Shown here in pieces: positions 6,283 through 8,276 of a stretch of DNA of 8,276 bases; the stretch's first letter is position 1, and each line of letters begins with the position of its first letter. The notes beneath the pieces are model-generated. The model made no database searches, was not told where the DNA came from, and saw only the letters and a program-made list of their open reading frames with translations. The DNA is taken from positions 1 through 8,276 of the forward strand of contig CBDUMS010000116.1 in assembly GCA_965368405.1 (NCBI GenBank), given 5' to 3'. The stretch is from S012-113 sp965368405. GTDB taxonomy: Bacteria; Bacteroidota; Bacteroidia; Cytophagales; Cyclobacteriaceae. Position numbers and translations under genes: made by a program.

Positions 6283-6313
6283 GCCGAAAAAGGCAATTAA
6301 TTGCTTATTATTG
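6281..6313 (+). promoter_or_regulatory. Possible clpP promoter with an internal palindrome
   Basis: A TTG (6281-6283) lies 22 bases before TATTATTG (6306-6313), which matches TAnnTTTG at all but one fixed position. The leader to the clpP ATG would be about 12 bases. The spacer holds a perfect 12-bp palindrome, GCAATTAATTGC (6293-6304), placed where a repressor could block polymerase. Part of it can alternatively pair in a TTGCC/GGCAA hairpin (6281-6285, 6292-6296). A promoter is expected here because of the preceding terminator, but the match is weak. Confidence 0.3.
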
Positions 6314-6330
6314 AAGAAAAGAAATAGAAT

Positions 6331-6999
6331 ATGAACGCTTCCGAGTTTAAAAAATTTGCTATCCACAATCAAGGTATAAGTGGAGCTAATGTTGATCGAT
6401 TTAATCATCATGTTGAAGACATGACTCAATATATTATCGAGGAAAGACCTGGTAATTTCAGAGCTATAGATGTCTTTACAAGATTAATCTCAGACCGAAT
6501 TATTTTCCTAGGCATGGGAATCGATGATCAGATCGCGAATATCATTACGGCTCAATTATTATTCTTAGAGTCGACCGATCCTACCAAAGACATTATAATG
6601 TATATTAATAGTCCCGGAGGATCTGTATATGCCGGTTTAGGCATCTATGATACGATGCAGTACATTAAGCCCGAAATTGCAACGATTTGTACTGGATTAG
6701 CGGCTTCAATGGGTGCCGTATTATTAGCAGCAGGTTCTGCTGATAAGCGCAGTGCTCTACCTCATTCTAGAATAATGATTCATCAACCAATGGGTGGAGC
6801 CCAAGGACAGGCTACCGATATGGAGATCTCCTTAAAGCAAATTCTGGAGTTGAAAAAGGACCTTTATAATATCCTATCAAAACATTCGGGCAAAACGGCT
6901 AATCAGATTGAAAAGGATGCAGACAGAGATTACTGGATGCGTGCTGAAGACGCTAAGAAATATGGCTTGATCGATGAGGTGTTAATCAAACACGGCTAA
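6331..6999 (+). CDS. clpP: ATP-dependent Clp protease proteolytic subunit
   Basis: ClpP is the barrel-shaped serine peptidase that degrades substrates unfolded by ClpX or another Clp ATPase in the cytoplasm. The product is 222 residues, slightly longer than E. coli ClpP (207) because of its N-terminus. The catalytic triad is complete: Ser126 in GLAASMGA (122-129), His151 in MIHQP, and Asp200 in DRDYW. The 25- and 49-residue spacings between them equal those in E. coli. INSPGGSVYAG (92-102), which forms part of the oxyanion and substrate region, is also present. The first 35 or so residues, before ERPGNFRAIDVF, may include a propeptide removed on assembly. The start is the ATG at 6331, preceded by the A-rich GAAGAAAAGAAATAGAAT and no Shine-Dalgarno. 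It lies 99 bases after tig, beyond a terminator, and 50 bases before clpX. Confidence 0.97.
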   Translation: MNASEFKKFAIHNQGISGANVDRFNHHVEDMTQYIIEERPGNFRAIDVFTRLISDRIIFLGMGIDDQIANIITAQLLFLESTDPTKDIIMYINSPGGSVYAGLGIYDTMQYIKPEIATICTGLAASMGAVLLAAGSADKRSALPHSRIMIHQPMGGAQGQATDMEISLKQILELKKDLYNILSKHSGKTANQIEKDADRDYWMRAEDAKKYGLIDEVLIKHG

Positions 7000-7001
7000 A
7001 A

Positions 7002-7035
7002 TTGCACTAATTTTATTATTTTTGCACTTATTTAA
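7002..7035 (+). repeat. Direct repeat TTGCACTwATTTwA upstream of clpX
   Basis: TTGCACTAATTTTA (7002-7015) recurs as TTGCACTTATTTAA (7022-7035), 12 of 14 bases identical, with starts exactly 20 bases apart (about two helical turns). The second copy includes the end of the putative clpX -7 element. It fills most of the 50-base clpP-clpX gap. It could be a paired regulator site or a duplicated promoter element; short AT-rich repeats can also arise by chance. Confidence 0.45.
7017..7024 (+). promoter_or_regulatory. Candidate -7 element of clpX (TATTTTTG)
   Basis: TATTTTTG fits TAnnTTTG fully and continues into GCACT, like the other promoters in this window. Transcription would begin near 7030, leaving a leader of about 20 bases before the clpX ATG at 7050. 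The nearest upstream TTG (7002-7004) is only 12 bases away, too close for the standard spacing, so the promoter is incomplete or depends on another factor. clpX may also be read through from clpP, since no terminator lies between them. Confidence 0.4.
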
Positions 7036-7049
7036 TATATCCTGATGGT

Positions 7050-8276
7050 ATGGCTGAAGTAACTTGTTCGTTTTGTGGTAGAAGTAAAAAAGATGTCGAT
7101 TTAATGATATCCGGTATTCACGCACATATTTGCGACAAGTGTATAACTCAAGCCCAACAGATTTTAACGGAAGAAGGCAAGTCTACCCCTGAAGTAGCGA
7201 CACCTCATTTTAATTTGGTCAAACCCAAAGAGATGAAAAAGTATCTCTCAGAATTTGTGGTTGGTCAGGATGAGGCAAAGAAATATCTATCGGTAGCTGT
7301 ATATAATCATTATAAGCGCCTAATGCAGAAAAAGTCGGATGATGATGTTCAAATAGAAAAGAGTAACATCATTATGGTCGGTGAAACCGGAACAGGTAAA
7401 ACCTATTTGGCCAGGACTCTTGCTAAGATTTTACAAGTGCCATTTTGTATCGCTGATGCAACGGTATTAACTGAAGCCGGTTATGTTGGCGAAGATGTAG
7501 AAAGCATTTTAACACGATTACTACAAGCAGCAAACTATGACGTTGAAGCTGCAGAGCGTGGCATTGTTTATATTGATGAGATCGATAAGATTTCGAGAAA
7601 GTCTGATAACCCTTCAATAACTCGAGACGTAAGTGGCGAAGGTGTTCAGCAAGCTTTATTGAAGCTCTTAGAAGGCACCTCTGTTAACGTTCCGCCACAG
7701 GGTGGCAGGAAGCACCCAGATCAGAAGATGATCACCGTAAACACAGAAAATATTTTGTTTATTTGCGGAGGAGCTTTCGATGGAATCACAAAGAATATTG
7801 CACGAAGAATTAATACGCGACCCATCGGTTTCGGCTCTTCAACGAATAGGTTTGAGCATGTTGAAGAAGAAAGCATGCTTGAATTCATAACGGCGCAAGA
7901 CTTAAAAAGCTATGGCTTAATCCCAGAGTTAATAGGTCGCCTACCGGTTCTTACCTATCTGGAGCCACTTTCCAGAGAAATACTTAAGGAAATTCTAACG
8001 TCACCAAAAAATGCGCTTACCAAACAGTACATTAAGCTGTTTGAAATGGAAGGCATTAAGCTCGAGTTCGACAAAAAGGCTTTGGACTTTATCGTAGATA
8101 AGGCAGTAGACTTTAAACTTGGTGCCCGAGGGTTGCGCTCGATTTGTGAGGCCATTGTTACTGATGCAATGTTTGAGTTACCTTCTAAGGAAAGTGTAGA
8201 TCATTTGGTGATCACCAAATCTTACGCCGAAAAGAAATTCAGCAAGTCGAAGTACAGTAAATTAAAGGTAGCTTAG
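7050..8276 (+). CDS. clpX: ATP-dependent Clp protease ATP-binding subunit ClpX
   Basis: ClpX is a hexameric AAA+ unfoldase that recognises tagged proteins, unfolds them and feeds them to ClpP. It is complete at 408 residues, and its TAG stop is the last codon of the window. Seen in order: the N-terminal zinc-binding domain with Cys6, Cys9, Cys28 and Cys31, which dimerises and binds adaptors; Walker A GETGTGKT (111-118); pore loop GYVG (144-147); Walker B IVYIDE (172-177); the RKH substrate loop (220-222); the IGF loop (259-261) that docks on ClpP; and sensor 2 GARGLR (358-363). The IGF tripeptide confirms that it works with ClpP rather than alone. The start is the ATG at 7050, which leads straight into the zinc finger; an ATG at 7045 is out of frame. 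It lies 50 bases after clpP, with a possible promoter of its own in the gap. Confidence 0.97.
   Translation: MAEVTCSFCGRSKKDVDLMISGIHAHICDKCITQAQQILTEEGKSTPEVATPHFNLVKPKEMKKYLSEFVVGQDEAKKYLSVAVYNHYKRLMQKKSDDDVQIEKSNIIMVGETGTGKTYLARTLAKILQVPFCIADATVLTEAGYVGEDVESILTRLLQAANYDVEAAERGIVYIDEIDKISRKSDNPSITRDVSGEGVQQALLKLLEGTSVNVPPQGGRKHPDQKMITVNTENILFICGGAFDGITKNIARRINTRPIGFGSSTNRFEHVEEESMLEFITAQDLKSYGLIPELIGRLPVLTYLEPLSREILKEILTSPKNALTKQYIKLFEMEGIKLEFDKKALDFIVDKAVDFKLGARGLRSICEAIVTDAMFELPSKESVDHLVITKSYAEKKFSKSKYSKLKVA

Noticed and set aside
1..8276. Mobile element, CRISPR array, prophage, defence island or novel multigene system
   Set aside because: All coding space is filled by recognised housekeeping genes in sensible order. 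There are no repeat arrays, transposase or integrase genes, target-site duplications or composition breaks that I can see.

Overview
The window reads as ordinary housekeeping chromosome from a member of the Bacteroidota, probably a Cytophagales-like lineage; the assignment to order is inference. Three things suggest this. Start codons are preceded by A-rich stretches rather than Shine-Dalgarno sequences. Several intergenic regions carry the Bacteroidota-type promoter (TTG, about 19-20 bases, then TAnnTTTG). The trigger factor has a divergent central domain. The DNA is moderately AT-rich and coding density is high.

Layout. Positions 1-199 hold no complete gene, but contain two leftward promoter candidates, a small hairpin, and possibly the first codons of a gene that leaves the window. 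From 200 to 4617 four genes run leftward in the order of transcription: rel (bifunctional ppGpp synthetase/hydrolase), a Fur-family metalloregulator, a single-domain STAS anti-sigma-factor antagonist, and purA (adenylosuccinate synthetase). Spacings are 37, 1 and 48 bases, so they form a likely operon, perhaps with an internal promoter before fur. A 111-base divergent region separates rel from a rightward block: tRNA-Leu(UAG), tig (trigger factor), clpP and clpX. Hairpin/T-tract terminators lie after the tRNA and after tig, so clpP and clpX probably have their own promoters. clpX ends with its stop codon on the last base of the window.

How the genes fit together. The leftward genes join stringent-response signalling (Rel) to purine synthesis (PurA, whose E. 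coli homologue is inhibited by ppGpp), with a metal-responsive repressor and a phospho-switch protein between them. The rightward genes form the common tig-clpP-clpX proteostasis cluster: nascent-chain chaperone, protease and unfoldase.

I found no evidence of a mobile element, CRISPR array, defence system or undescribed multigene system. The points worth a second look are mostly regulatory: repeated TTTGCACT-type promoter elements, palindromes inside promoter spacers, and a hairpin between tRNA-Leu and tig. Others concern protein details: the fur-STAS junction, the Fur sensing-site residue and the trigger factor PPIase domain.
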